NCBI GenBank assembly: GCA_015063535.1
Contig: SVTY01000002.1
Span: 99,909-163,908 of the forward strand
Length of the DNA: 64,000 nucleotides
Direction: 5' to 3'
DNA from: Oscillospiraceae bacterium
GTDB taxonomy: Bacteria > Bacillota > Clostridia > Oscillospirales > CAG-272
The notes beneath the pieces were generated by a model, which was not told where the DNA came from, did not search any database, and saw only the letters and a list, made by a program, of their open reading frames with translations. Positions 8,868 through 16,991 of the stretch are shown here, piece by piece; the first letter of the stretch is position 1; each line of letters starts with the position of its first letter. The position numbers and the translations under genes were made by a program.

Positions 8868-9976
8868 AAACTGCCATAGATTCGGTCTCTCTGATTCGGG
8901 AGATGTGCGGTCTGTTCGGCCCCTCCGGCTGTGAGGGAGAGGTCGCAGACAGGATCGAGCAAAGGATCCGTCCGTTCTGCGACAGCGTGGTACGGGATCG
9001 GATGGGCAATGTGCTGGCACTGATCCGAACGGGGAGCAATCGGACGGACGACCGCTGTCGGATCATGCTGTCCGCCCACATGGATGAGGTGGGCGTGATG
9101 CTCACCGAGCTTTGCGAGGACGGACTGTTTCGCTTTGATACGGTGGGTGGGATCTCTCCCGCCGTGCTGGAGGGAAGAAAGGTGACACTGGGAGACGAGA
9201 TCAATCGCCTTTCCGGTGTGATCGCCTCCAAAGCCATTCACCATAAGAAAAAAAGCGAGCGGAACAAGCCCACGCCCATTGAGCAAATGGTCATTGATAT
9301 TGGCGCCGAAAGCAAGGAGGAGGCGGAACGCTATCTGTCGATAGGCTCCTTCGGTACCTTTGATTCGGAATGCTATCTCTTCGGTGAGGAGGACGGCTTT
9401 ATTAAAGCGAAGGCGTTGGATGACCGTATGGGTTGTGCCGCACTGATCGAAATTATGCGATCGGTCTTTGAGAACCGTCCCACTGCCGACCTTGATCTGT
9501 ATTTCTGCTTTACCGTGCGGGAGGAGATCGGCTTGTCGGGAGCTAAGGTAGCGGCGGAGAAAATCGCCCCCGACTATGCTATCGTTTTGGAAACCACGGC
9601 GGTTGCCGATCTGCCCGAAACGCCTGTGGGGCGGCGGGTAGCAAGCCTTGGCAAGGGCGGCGTGCTGTCGGTCATGGATCGCTCTACCATATACGATCAT
9701 GAATTTTTCATGAAAGCGAGACAGATTGCCGAGACAAACGGCATTCCCACCCAAGTGAAGCAGTATGTATCCGGCGGAAACGATGCGGGATCGATCCACA
9801 AAACGGGAGTGGGCGTTCGTTGCCTTGCTCTGTCGGTTCCCACCCGATACCTGCATTCGCCCTCTTGCGTGGCAAGTCTGTCTGATTATCGGGCAGTGCG
9901 GGAGCTGACTGAGGTACTGATCCGTACCTGCCCGCTGTGGTGTACAGACGAAATGAAAAAGGAGAAAACAGTATGA
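8864..9976 (+). CDS. M42 family metallopeptidase, paralogue 2
   Basis: A 370-residue second M42 peptidase. ATG 8864 lies behind AAGGAGGAGC and overlaps the preceding stop by four bases; the frame extends further upstream but there it merely runs through the previous gene. The motifs are canonical: SAHMDEVGVML (His/Asp metal ligands), KALDDRMGCAA (bridging Asp), VREEIGLSGA (catalytic Glu and metal Glu), VLETTAVAD and RYLHSPSC (His). A dimetal site should therefore be intact. The role is probably intracellular peptide turnover. It again ends in an ATGA overlap with paralogue 3. Confidence 0.94.
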   Translation: MKTAIDSVSLIREMCGLFGPSGCEGEVADRIEQRIRPFCDSVVRDRMGNVLALIRTGSNRTDDRCRIMLSAHMDEVGVMLTELCEDGLFRFDTVGGISPAVLEGRKVTLGDEINRLSGVIASKAIHHKKKSERNKPTPIEQMVIDIGAESKEEAERYLSIGSFGTFDSECYLFGEEDGFIKAKALDDRMGCAALIEIMRSVFENRPTADLDLYFCFTVREEIGLSGAKVAAEKIAPDYAIVLETTAVADLPETPVGRRVASLGKGGVLSVMDRSTIYDHEFFMKARQIAETNGIPTQVKQYVSGGNDAGSIHKTGVGVRCLALSVPTRYLHSPSCVASLSDYRAVRELTEVLIRTCPLWCTDEMKKEKTV

Positions 9977-10977
9977 AATTATATACAACGTTACAAGCCC
10001 TCTGTGCCACTCCGTCAGTGTCGGGCAGAGAAGAAGCGATCCGAGAGGTGCTTCGGGAGCGCATCGTCCCCTTTGCCGACGAGGTTCGGGTCGATCCGTT
10101 GGGAAACCTGATTGCGACCAAGAAGGGAAGCAGTGCGGGAAAGAGTGTGTTGCTCTGTGCGCATATGGATGAGATCGGCTTTCTTGTCACCTTTGTGGAG
10201 GAGAACGGATGGCTGCGGGTCGCTCCCGTGGGCGGAATCTCGTTTGCGGCGTCTGCCTTTTCCTCTGTGGTATCCGAAAACGGTGTGCGTGGCTCCTTGG
10301 TTCCCGAGGAGAAGGTGAAGCCCGCCGACTATACCGCCGATCGGTTTTATATTGACATCGGTGCCAAGAACTGCAAGGAAGCCCAAAAGCAGGTTTCGAT
10401 AGGAACATTTTTTGTGGCGGAGGGCGGAGTGCGCCGTCTGAAGGGCAAGCGAGTTATGGGCAGACCGCTGGATGACCGTATCGGCTGTGCGGTGTTGCTT
10501 GCCGTTGCCGAACAGCTTGCCGAGGTATTGCTTGAGGGAGACGTGTATTATGTGTTCTCGGTTCAGGAGGAGGTTGGATGCCGAGGTGCCCTGCCTGCGG
10601 CGTTCGGACTTGCGCCCGAGTATGCACTTTGCTTCGATGTTACGGCAACAGGTGACGTGCCGGGCACAGCTCCCATGGCATGCTCCTTGGGAGGCGGAGC
10701 GGCGATCAAGATCAAGGATCGGTCGGTGATCTGCTGTGAAGAGGTGGTCAAGAGACTTTGCTCCTTGGCAGAGGAGAATAAGATCCCCTGTCAGCGGGAG
10801 ATACTGACCTACGGCGGAACCGATACCTCCTCTATGCAGCTCGCAGGCGGCGGCTGTCGGGCAGGTGCTTTGTCGATTCCCTGCCGCTATATCCATACCT
10901 CCGTCGAGCAGTGCGACCTTGCCGATGCCGAAGCCTGCGTCACCTTGGCGGTTGCGTTTGTGAAGGATGCGGTATAA
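9973..10977 (+). CDS. M42 family metallopeptidase, paralogue 3
   Basis: This 334-residue protein starts at ATG 9973, seven bases after GGAG and overlapping the stop of paralogue 2. Active-site motifs: CAHMDEIGFLV, RPLDDRIGCAV, VQEEVGCRGA, CFDVTATGD and RYIHTSVEQCD. It is shorter than its neighbours and keeps every metal-binding position. Three linked copies point to duplication followed by divergence, possibly for N-terminal residue specificities as with the archaeal TET1-3 enzymes; that parallel is inference. A repeat-A hairpin begins directly after the stop codon. Confidence 0.94.
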   Translation: MKLYTTLQALCATPSVSGREEAIREVLRERIVPFADEVRVDPLGNLIATKKGSSAGKSVLLCAHMDEIGFLVTFVEENGWLRVAPVGGISFAASAFSSVVSENGVRGSLVPEEKVKPADYTADRFYIDIGAKNCKEAQKQVSIGTFFVAEGGVRRLKGKRVMGRPLDDRIGCAVLLAVAEQLAEVLLEGDVYYVFSVQEEVGCRGALPAAFGLAPEYALCFDVTATGDVPGTAPMACSLGGGAAIKIKDRSVICCEEVVKRLCSLAEENKIPCQREILTYGGTDTSSMQLAGGGCRAGALSIPCRYIHTSVEQCDLADAEACVTLAVAFVKDAV

Positions 10978-11093
10978 GGATGCGTCTTACTTTTCTTTTA
11001 AAAAAGAAAAGTAAGCAAAAGAAAACACTGCAAAAATTATCTTTAAGATTTGTGTAAAAGATAAAGTAAGCAAAAGAAAACATTGCAAAAATA
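10978..11093 (+). repeat. Dispersed repeat A, copy 1 (3'-end hairpin plus tail)
   Basis: Prefix GGATGCGT, then a hairpin at 10986-11015 with arms CTTACTTTTC/GAAAAGTAAG, then the tail GCAAAAGAAAACACTGCAAA. A second degenerate tail ends near 11093. Copy 2 at 12500-12613 is nearly identical over the whole length. It sits sense to the upstream gene. Confidence 0.8.
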
Positions 11094-11138
11094 TTCTCAT
11101 AAAAATTGGTGCGAACATATGCAAAAACGCACAAACTT

Positions 11139-11164
11139 GTAGGGACAGGCGTCCTCGACTGTCC
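11139..11164 (+). repeat. Dispersed repeat B, copy 1
   Basis: A 26-base unit, GTAGGGACAGGCG then TCCTCGACTGTCC, is identical to the reverse complement of 15381-15406. GGACAG/CTGTCC arms can form a small hairpin. It lies about 45 bases past repeat A copy 1. Confidence 0.75.
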
Positions 11165-11246
11165 AAAAAAGAGAATCTTCTTCTGTATAAACCCATTTTT
11201 AAAAGTTTCTTTGTGAACCCCCTATACATATCAAAAAGGAGCAATT

Positions 11247-12536
11247 ATGAAATTTTCCGATAAAATTCTAACCTTGGCAAACGAGGCGGAGACCGCCCTT
11301 GCCGACCGATTTGCGGCAATTGACCGCATTGCGTTTGAAAATACCCAACGGGTCATGGATGCCTTTCGGGAGCACCGTGTCAGCGAGGCAATGTTCAACC
11401 CCACCAGCGGCTACGGCTACGACGATCGGGGACGGGATACCTTGGATGCCATTTGGGCAGACGTGATGGGAGCCGAAGCTGCTTTTGTGCGGCACAGCAT
11501 CGTCAACGGAACCCAAGCGCTGACCATTGGTCTGTTCGGCTTGCTCCGTCCGGGAGACATCCTGTTCTCGGTAGCGGGAAAGCCTTACGATACCTTGGAT
11601 GAGGTTATCGGAAACGTGGGAGAGGCGGGCAACGGTTCCTTGCGTGATTTCGGCGTGGAGTACCGACAGGCAGAGCTTTTGTCTGACGGATGCTTTGACT
11701 GGGAAGCCATCCGCCGAGTTCTTACCGAGGAGGGTGAGCGGGTCAAGGTGGTCTTTGTCCAACGCTCCAAGGGATATCTGAACCGAAAGACCCTGTCCGT
11801 CTCGCAGATCGGCGAGCTGGTCGCCTTCGTCAAAGCGATTCTTCCCAACACCTATGTGGTGGTGGATAACTGCTACGGCGAATTTACCGAAACAGTAGAG
11901 CCGACGGCGGTGGGAGCCGATATGATCATCGGCTCACTCATCAAAAATCCGGGCGGTGGAATGGCGGAGACCGGCGGCTACATTGCGGGAAGCGCACGGG
12001 CGGTAGAGCTTGCCTCCTACCGTTTGACCTCTGTCGGATGCGGCTTGGAGGTTGGCGCAAGCTTGGGACAGAACAAAAATCTCTTTAAGGGGCTGTTCTA
12101 TGCCCCCCATACCACGGCGCAGGCGTTGAAGACCGCCCATCTGGCGGCATATGTATTCGGGGAGAAGGGCTTGGGCTTTGAGGTAGAGCCAAGCTGGGAT
12201 GAGGAGCGGCACGACATCATCCAAACGGTCATCACCCATTCTCCCGACATGCTTTGCGCCTTCTGCCGAGGCATTCAGGCAGGTTCTCCTATTGATTCCT
12301 TCGTGACCCCCGAGCCGTGGGATATGCCGGGCTATACCGATAAGGTCATTATGGCGGCAGGTGCCTTTACCCAAGGCTCCTCCATCGAGCTGTCTGCCGA
12401 CGGTCCTCTGCGAGAGCCCTATACCGCCTATTTTCAGGGTGGTCTGACCTACGAAAGCGGTAAGATCGGCATTCTCAGTGCCGCAGAGGCGGTTTATGGG
12501 GATGCGTCTTACTTTTCTTTTAAAAAAGAAAAGTAA
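11247..12536 (+). CDS. Methionine gamma-lyase family protein (YnbB / 'aluminium resistance' PLP enzyme)
   Basis: A 429-residue fold-type I PLP-dependent enzyme of the YnbB family, annotated in databases as methionine gamma-lyase family or aluminium resistance protein; the physiological reaction is not established. Features: the N-terminal motif TSGYGYDDRGRDTLD, the cofactor phosphate region VNGTQALTIGL, VVVDNCYGEF for the ring-stacking Asp, and the Schiff-base Lys233 in GSLIKNPGGG. ATG 11247 follows AGGAGCAATT. The last roughly ten residues (DASYFSFKKEK) are encoded by repeat A copy 2, whose descending hairpin arm supplies the TAA. The native C-terminus was probably around the AAEAVY motif. 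Confidence 0.9.
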   Translation: MKFSDKILTLANEAETALADRFAAIDRIAFENTQRVMDAFREHRVSEAMFNPTSGYGYDDRGRDTLDAIWADVMGAEAAFVRHSIVNGTQALTIGLFGLLRPGDILFSVAGKPYDTLDEVIGNVGEAGNGSLRDFGVEYRQAELLSDGCFDWEAIRRVLTEEGERVKVVFVQRSKGYLNRKTLSVSQIGELVAFVKAILPNTYVVVDNCYGEFTETVEPTAVGADMIIGSLIKNPGGGMAETGGYIAGSARAVELASYRLTSVGCGLEVGASLGQNKNLFKGLFYAPHTTAQALKTAHLAAYVFGEKGLGFEVEPSWDEERHDIIQTVITHSPDMLCAFCRGIQAGSPIDSFVTPEPWDMPGYTDKVIMAAGAFTQGSSIELSADGPLREPYTAYFQGGLTYESGKIGILSAAEAVYGDASYFSFKKEK

Positions 12537-12613
12537 GCAAAAGAAAACACTGCAAAAATTATCTTTAAGGTTTGTGCAAAAGAAAAACAAGCAAAAGAAA
12601 ACATTGCAAAAAA
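12500..12613 (+). repeat. Dispersed repeat A, copy 2, overlapping the 3' end of the YnbB gene
   Basis: GGATGCGT prefix, hairpin 12508-12537 with the same arms as copy 1, the AAGAAAAC tail and a second tail ending near 12613. The coding frame of the preceding gene enters the hairpin and stops at 12534-12536. Confidence 0.8.
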
Positions 12614-12616
12614 TTT

Positions 12617-12694
12617 TTAAAAGTTTTTGAAGATTCTTAAGAAACTTTTTTCAAAAAGTTTCTTAAGTGGGTTGTAGGGCAAAGCCCTACAAAT
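12617..12694 (+). repeat. Dispersed repeat C, copy 1
   Basis: An AAGTTTTTGAA lead-in, then a perfect palindrome of CTTAAGAAACTTTTT and its complement (12636-12667), then a small hairpin GTAGGGC-aaa-GCCCTAC (12674-12690) and AAATC. The same architecture recurs at 30944-31014. Confidence 0.75.
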
Positions 12695-12736
12695 CGCCTC
12701 CCTTGGCTACATATGAAATGAATGAAAGGTGTAGCC

Positions 12737-14128
12737 ATGCTGTTTTCTTCTCTTGAATTTTTGTATTTGTTTTTGCCTCTTTCCTTAGCGGTGTATTTTC
12801 TTTGTCCGCAGCGGTGGCGCAATGCGGTCTTGCTGTTGGTGAGTCTGATCTTTTACGGTTTGGGCGAGCCGATGTATTTGCCCTTGATGCTTCTGACGGT
12901 AGCGGCGGATTACGGCTTTGGCTTGCTTCTGTCCCGTCGGATGCGAAAGAACCGCTCCCACCGCTGGGTCTTGATTTTGGCGGTGGTATTCAATCTGTCC
13001 CTTCTCGCCTTTTTCAAGTATTATGACCTGATAGCTCCGCTCGTTTTTTTGCCCGAGTTGGGTCTTTCTTTACCCATCGGCATCTCGTTTTATACCTTTC
13101 AAGCACTTTCCTATGTGATCGACGTATACCGCAGGGAGACCGAGGCGCAACGGAGTTTTGTGGATTTCGGTACCTATGTCTCCTTGTTTCCGCAACTGAT
13201 CGCAGGCCCCATCGTGCGGTATACCGAGATCGACGAACAGCTAAAAGAGAGAACGCATACCCTGTCCCGTATCTCCTCCGGTGTAACGGTTTTTTTGGCT
13301 GGGTTGTGCAAAAAGGTTCTGCTTGCCAATCCTGCGGGAGCGTTGGGCGAGAGCCTGCTTGCGGGTGCTGGCATTGAGACGGTCGCTGGCGTATGGCTGT
13401 GGCTGATTTCATATGCCTTTCAGATCTATTTCGATTTTTCGGGCTATTCCGATATGGCAATCGGTCTTGGGCGGATCCTCGGCTTTGAGTTCCCGCAGAA
13501 TTTCCGCTATCCCTATGTGTCCCGCAGTATTACCGAGTTTTGGCGGCGGTGGCACATCACCTTGTCCTCTTGGTTTCGGTCGTATGTCTATATCCCTTTG
13601 GGCGGAAATCGGCGGGGCAGATGGCGGACATACCGCAATCTGTTGATCACGTGGGCACTGACGGGGCTTTGGCACGGGGCGGCATGGAATTTTCTTTTGT
13701 GGGGTCTGTATTTCTTTTTGCTGTTGGCGCTGGAGAAGGCATTTCTTTTGCGGGCGGCGGAGCGACTGCCCTCTGTGTTGCGGTGGGGCGGTACGCTGTT
13801 TTTGATCCTTGCGGGGTGGCTGATCTTTGCCTCGGATTCTCTCGGGGATGTTTCGGGGCTGGTTCTGTTCGGACGGCTGTTTGGCGTGGGGGTCAACGGG
13901 GTATTCTCGGGCTTGACCGTGTATGAAGCGGTTCGGAATCTTCCCCTGCTTGCGGTCATGGCGGTTGGCTGTACCCCTTTGCCCAAAAGGCTGTATGAGC
14001 GGCTTTGTCGGACACGTCCCCGAATGGCAACGGCGGCACGCATCGTGCTTTGTCCCATTGCGTTGTTGCTTTGCACGGCGTATCTTGTAGATTCCGGCTA
14101 CAATCCATTTTTATATTTCAGATTTTGA
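12737..14128 (+). CDS. MBOAT family O-acyltransferase (AlgI/DltB-like)
   Basis: A 463-residue polytopic membrane O-acyltransferase. The start is set at ATG 12737, seven bases after AAGGTG; it gives the family N-terminus MLFSSLEFLYLFLPLSLAVY. An in-frame ATG at 12722 has no ribosome binding site. Family signatures include the ISFYTFQALSYVIDVYR segment, SLFPQLIAGPIVRY, FQIYFDFSGYSDMAIG, TEFWRRWHITLSSWFR and the catalytic His region ALTGLWHGAAWNF. Such enzymes acetylate exopolysaccharides or D-alanylate teichoic acid. The usual partner, a DHHW/AlgX-like or SGNH protein next door, is absent here, so the acceptor is unknown. Repeat C lies in its leader. Confidence 0.93.
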   Translation: MLFSSLEFLYLFLPLSLAVYFLCPQRWRNAVLLLVSLIFYGLGEPMYLPLMLLTVAADYGFGLLLSRRMRKNRSHRWVLILAVVFNLSLLAFFKYYDLIAPLVFLPELGLSLPIGISFYTFQALSYVIDVYRRETEAQRSFVDFGTYVSLFPQLIAGPIVRYTEIDEQLKERTHTLSRISSGVTVFLAGLCKKVLLANPAGALGESLLAGAGIETVAGVWLWLISYAFQIYFDFSGYSDMAIGLGRILGFEFPQNFRYPYVSRSITEFWRRWHITLSSWFRSYVYIPLGGNRRGRWRTYRNLLITWALTGLWHGAAWNFLLWGLYFFLLLALEKAFLLRAAERLPSVLRWGGTLFLILAGWLIFASDSLGDVSGLVLFGRLFGVGVNGVFSGLTVYEAVRNLPLLAVMAVGCTPLPKRLYERLCRTRPRMATAARIVLCPIALLLCTAYLVDSGYNPFLYFRF

Positions 14129-14140
14129 TAGGAGTATACG

Positions 14141-15301
14141 ATGACATCTCTTTTATGTAGGCTTTTTGTGAAAGATCGGGAGAACCTTCGCTCCTCGGCG
14201 GTACGCCATGCGTACGGAAGCATGGCGAGCGGTGTGGGGATCGTTGCCAATTTGCTGCTGTCGGCAGCAAAGCTGGTGGCGGGCGTGCTGTCGGGGGCGA
14301 TCTCGGTAACGGCGGACGGACTGAATAATCTGTCGGATGCGGGTTCGCAGGTCATATCGCTGCTCAGCTTCAAAATATCCGCCAAGCCCGCCGACAGGGA
14401 TCATCCTTTTGGGCATGCCCGCATCGAATATGTGGCTTCCATGATCGTTTCCTTTTTGGTTCTGCTGGTGGGCTTTGAGCTTCTGAAGGAATCGGCTCGG
14501 CAGGTGTTTTACCCCACCGAAACGGATTTTTCTTGGATCGTTCTTGTGATCCTTGCCGTATCGGTCGCCGTAAAGCTGTGGCTGTTTTTCTTTTACCGCA
14601 GTATCGGCAAGCGGATCGAGTCCTCGGTCATGCGGGCGACGGCGGTGGATTGTCTGTCCGATGCCGCTTCTACGGGGGCGGTCTTGGTGTCGGGGATCGT
14701 TGCCCACATGACGGATTTGCGAACCGATGCGTACATGGGAATTTTGGTGGCGATTTTGATTTTGGTGGCAGGCATCCGTATCTTGAACGACACGAAAAAT
14801 TCGATTTTGGGCAGTGCGCCCGACCCCAAGGAGATCGAGGAGATCGTTGCCTTGACCGCCGAATATCCGCAGATTTTGGGCATTCACGACATGGTGGTGC
14901 ACCATTACGGCGCAGGCAACGTGATCGCTTCCTTCCATGCAGAGGTGGACGGTGCCGCCGATGTGTTTATCACCCATGATGTGATCGACACGGTGGAGCG
15001 ACGCTTGTGGAGCGAGCTTGGCATTCGGGCAACGGTGCATATGGATCCCATCGTTACCGATGATGAGCGAGTACAAGCTCTGCGAATGGCGGTGGCGGAG
15101 CGGGTCAAGGGGCTGGATGACCGCCTGAGCATCCATGATTTTCGCTTTGTGGAGGGGCAGACCCATTCCAACCTGATCTTCGATGTCTCCGCTCCCTTTG
15201 AGCTGAAACAGACCGATGACGCCTTGAAGCGAAAGATCAGCTCAGCGATCAGCGAGCTTTCTCCTAACTATTTTGCGGTGATTACCATTGACAGACAGTA
15301 A
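14141..15301 (+). CDS. Cation diffusion facilitator family transporter
   Basis: A 386-residue CDF antiporter exporting divalent metal (Zn, Fe, Mn or Co) against protons. The N-terminal half has six TM helices. The TM2 metal site is the Asp pair in DGLNNLSDAGSQ and the TM5 site is the D-x3-D of VDCLSDAAST; the signature HPFGHARIEYV lies between TM2 and TM3. Residues about 210-386 form the cytoplasmic metal-sensing domain (IHDMVVHHYG, HTNLIFDVSAPF-like), longer than the minimal FieF tail. An AGGAG site precedes the ATG, and only 12 bases separate it from the MBOAT gene. The ion cannot be decided from the sequence. Confidence 0.93.
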   Translation: MTSLLCRLFVKDRENLRSSAVRHAYGSMASGVGIVANLLLSAAKLVAGVLSGAISVTADGLNNLSDAGSQVISLLSFKISAKPADRDHPFGHARIEYVASMIVSFLVLLVGFELLKESARQVFYPTETDFSWIVLVILAVSVAVKLWLFFFYRSIGKRIESSVMRATAVDCLSDAASTGAVLVSGIVAHMTDLRTDAYMGILVAILILVAGIRILNDTKNSILGSAPDPKEIEEIVALTAEYPQILGIHDMVVHHYGAGNVIASFHAEVDGAADVFITHDVIDTVERRLWSELGIRATVHMDPIVTDDERVQALRMAVAERVKGLDDRLSIHDFRFVEGQTHSNLIFDVSAPFELKQTDDALKRKISSAISELSPNYFAVITIDRQ

Positions 15302-15312
15302 TAAAACTCGTC

Positions 15313-15350
15313 AAAAAAGAAAGCCCTTTCCGCTTTGGAAAAGGCTTTCT
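15313..15350 (-). terminator. Terminator on the minus strand beyond glyA
   Basis: AGAAAGCC..TTTCC pairs with GGAAA..GGCTTTCT around a short loop. On the minus strand it is followed by six T (complement of 15313-15318). It would stop glyA transcripts after they pass repeats A and B. Confidence 0.7.
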
Positions 15351-15380
15351 CGTTGTTATAGAGAATATTTTTAATGCTTC

Positions 15381-15406
15381 GGACAGTCGAGGACGCCTGT
15401 CCCTAC
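15381..15406 (-). repeat. Dispersed repeat B, copy 2
   Basis: The reverse complement is identical over 26 bases to 11139-11164. It again lies downstream of a repeat A copy in the direction of transcription. Confidence 0.75.
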
Positions 15407-15439
15407 GGACGGAAGATAGTACAAACATAGCAACAATCC

Positions 15440-15504
15440 ATTTTTGCAATGTTTTCTTTTTGGTTACTTTTTCTTTTTTAAAAGAAAAAGTAACACGCAT
15501 TTCC
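15440..15504 (-). repeat. Dispersed repeat A, copy 3, immediately 3' of glyA
   Basis: Read on the minus strand: ATGCGT prefix, hairpin 15463-15494 with arms GTTACTTTTTC/GAAAAAGTAAC, then tail CAAAAAGAAAACATTGCAAA. The arms differ from copies 1 and 2 at paired positions, so pairing is kept. Confidence 0.75.
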
Positions 15505-16749
15505 TTAATACAACGGATACTTCTTACAGATCGCAGCAACCTCTGCACGGACGGCATCGGCGGTGTTTTCGAAATCTCTTGCCACCATACCGAACAGGCG
15601 AGCGATGGTCTTCATATCCTCTTCCACCAGACCTCTGGAGGTCACGGCGGGGGTACCCACACGCACACCCGACGTTACAAAGGGCTTCTCGGGGTCGTTG
15701 GGTATGGCGTTCTTGTTCACGGTGATATGCACGGCATCCAAGCGAGCCTCAAACTCCTTGCCCGTCACCTTCATGGGGCGCAGATCGACCAGCATCAGGT
15801 GGTTGTCGGTACCGCCCGAAACGAGATCAAAGCCCTCGGCGAGCAAGCCTTCGGCAAGCACTGCCGCATTCTTCACGATCTGATGCTGATATGCCTTGAA
15901 TTCGGGTGTCAATGCCTCACCGAAGCAGACTGCCTTGGCGGCGATGGTGTGCATCAAGGGGCCGCCCTGCGTACCGGGGAAGATCGCCTTGTTGATTTTC
16001 TTCGCCAGCTCCTCATCGTTGGTCAGGATCATACCGCCGCGGGGACCCCGCAGGGTCTTGTGGGTGGTGGTGGTCACCACATCGGCGTAGGGCATGGGAG
16101 AGGGATGCTCCCCTGCGGCGACAAGTCCCGCAATGTGTGCCATATCCACCATAAAGTAGGCGCCGACCTCATGGGCGATGGCTGCCATTTTTTCAAAATC
16201 AATGGTTCTCGGATACGCCGATGCCCCTGCCACGATCAGCTTGGGCTTATGCTCCTTGGCAAGACGCTCATAGGCTTCCATGTCAATGCGCTGGGTCACG
16301 GGATCCAGCTCATAGGGAACGAAGTTATAGTACATGCCCGAAATGTTCACGGGGCTTCCGTGGGTCAGATGTCCGCCGTGAGCAAGGCTCATGCCCATCA
16401 CGGTGTCACCGGGCTGAAGCAGAGCAAAGTAAACGGCAGTGTTTGCCTGGGCGCCGCTGTGGGGTTGAACGTTGGCAAAGCCTGCACCGAACAGCTTTTT
16501 TGCCCGCTCAATGGCGATATTTTCGGCAATATCCACGCAGGAGCAGCCGCCGTAGTAGCGTTTACCGGGATATCCTTCCGCATATTTGTTGGTCAGCACC
16601 GAGCCCATGGCGCACATCACTGCCTCGGATACCACATTCTCCGATGCGATCAGCTCCAGTCCGTCATTTTGGCGATTGTATTCGGCAGAGATTGCCTCCG
16701 CAATTTCGGGGTCGGTCACCGCCACCGTTTTGATCATTTCTTGAATCAT
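15505..16749 (-). CDS. glyA: Serine hydroxymethyltransferase
   Basis: A 414-residue PLP enzyme converting serine plus tetrahydrofolate to glycine plus 5,10-methylene-THF; it is the main source of one-carbon units. I set the start at ATG 16749, nine bases after GGAGG; a TTG two codons upstream is too close to that site. Hallmarks: [12 protein letters not shown], the [12 protein letters not shown] motif, [13 protein letters not shown], and the Schiff-base Lys231 in [14 protein letters not shown]. Length is typical. It is monocistronic, with a promoter at 16788-16816; repeat A starts right after the stop. Confidence 0.97.
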   Translation of the reverse strand: MIQEMIKTVAVTDPEIAEAISAEYNRQNDGLELIASENVVSEAVMCAMGSVLTNKYAEGYPGKRYYGGCSCVDIAENIAIERAKKLFGAGFANVQPHSGAQANTAVYFALLQPGDTVMGMSLAHGGHLTHGSPVNISGMYYNFVPYELDPVTQRIDMEAYERLAKEHKPKLIVAGASAYPRTIDFEKMAAIAHEVGAYFMVDMAHIAGLVAAGEHPSPMPYADVVTTTTHKTLRGPRGGMILTNDEELAKKINKAIFPGTQGGPLMHTIAAKAVCFGEALTPEFKAYQHQIVKNAAVLAEGLLAEGFDLVSGGTDNHLMLVDLRPMKVTGKEFEARLDAVHITVNKNAIPNDPEKPFVTSGVRVGTPAVTSRGLVEEDMKTIARLFGMVARDFENTADAVRAEVAAICKKYPLY

Positions 16750-16787
16750 GTTCAAATTCCTCCGTTTTTGTCAGTTCTATGATATAT

Positions 16788-16816
16788 ATTATAAAGGAAA
16801 ATCGAAAAAAAAACAA
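16788..16816 (-). promoter_or_regulatory. Promoter for glyA
   Basis: Minus strand TTGTTT (16811-16816), a 17-bp T-rich spacer and TATAAT (16788-16793). Confidence 0.6.
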
Positions 16817-16875
16817 TAGGATTTTGATAGATTTTGCAAGATTTCAGTTTTTTTATAAAATATTACCGAATGGCA

Positions 16876-16905
16876 TTGACAAACACCCCAAAAAAATGGT
16901 ATAAT
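16876..16905 (+). promoter_or_regulatory. Promoter for the methylglyoxal-synthase-like gene
   Basis: TTGACA (16876-16881), an 18-bp spacer and TATAAT (16900-16905), about 87 bp before the ATG. Confidence 0.7.
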
Positions 16906-16991
16906 AATCATGGGGTAGTTTTTAACGGAGCCTCATTCTGTAAAATAACATCGAAAAACATAGATAGCACGAAACGATCGGAGGACAGTAG

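Noticed and set aside
7629..9020. Minus-strand open frame opposite the first M42 peptidase (463 aa)
   Set aside because: The plus strand has an intact metallopeptidase with coupled neighbours; this frame is antisense filler.
10940..11244. Small minus-strand frames over the repeat A/B region
   Set aside because: They arise from Lys/Phe-coding homopolymer tracts in the repeats and lack plausible starts.
12722..12736. Earlier ATG for the MBOAT gene
   Set aside because: No Shine-Dalgarno upstream, and the five extra residues precede the canonical family N-terminus.
15460..16782. Long plus-strand open frame opposite glyA (440 aa)
   Set aside because: It is antisense to a full-length serine hydroxymethyltransferase and translates to low-quality His/Gly-rich sequence.
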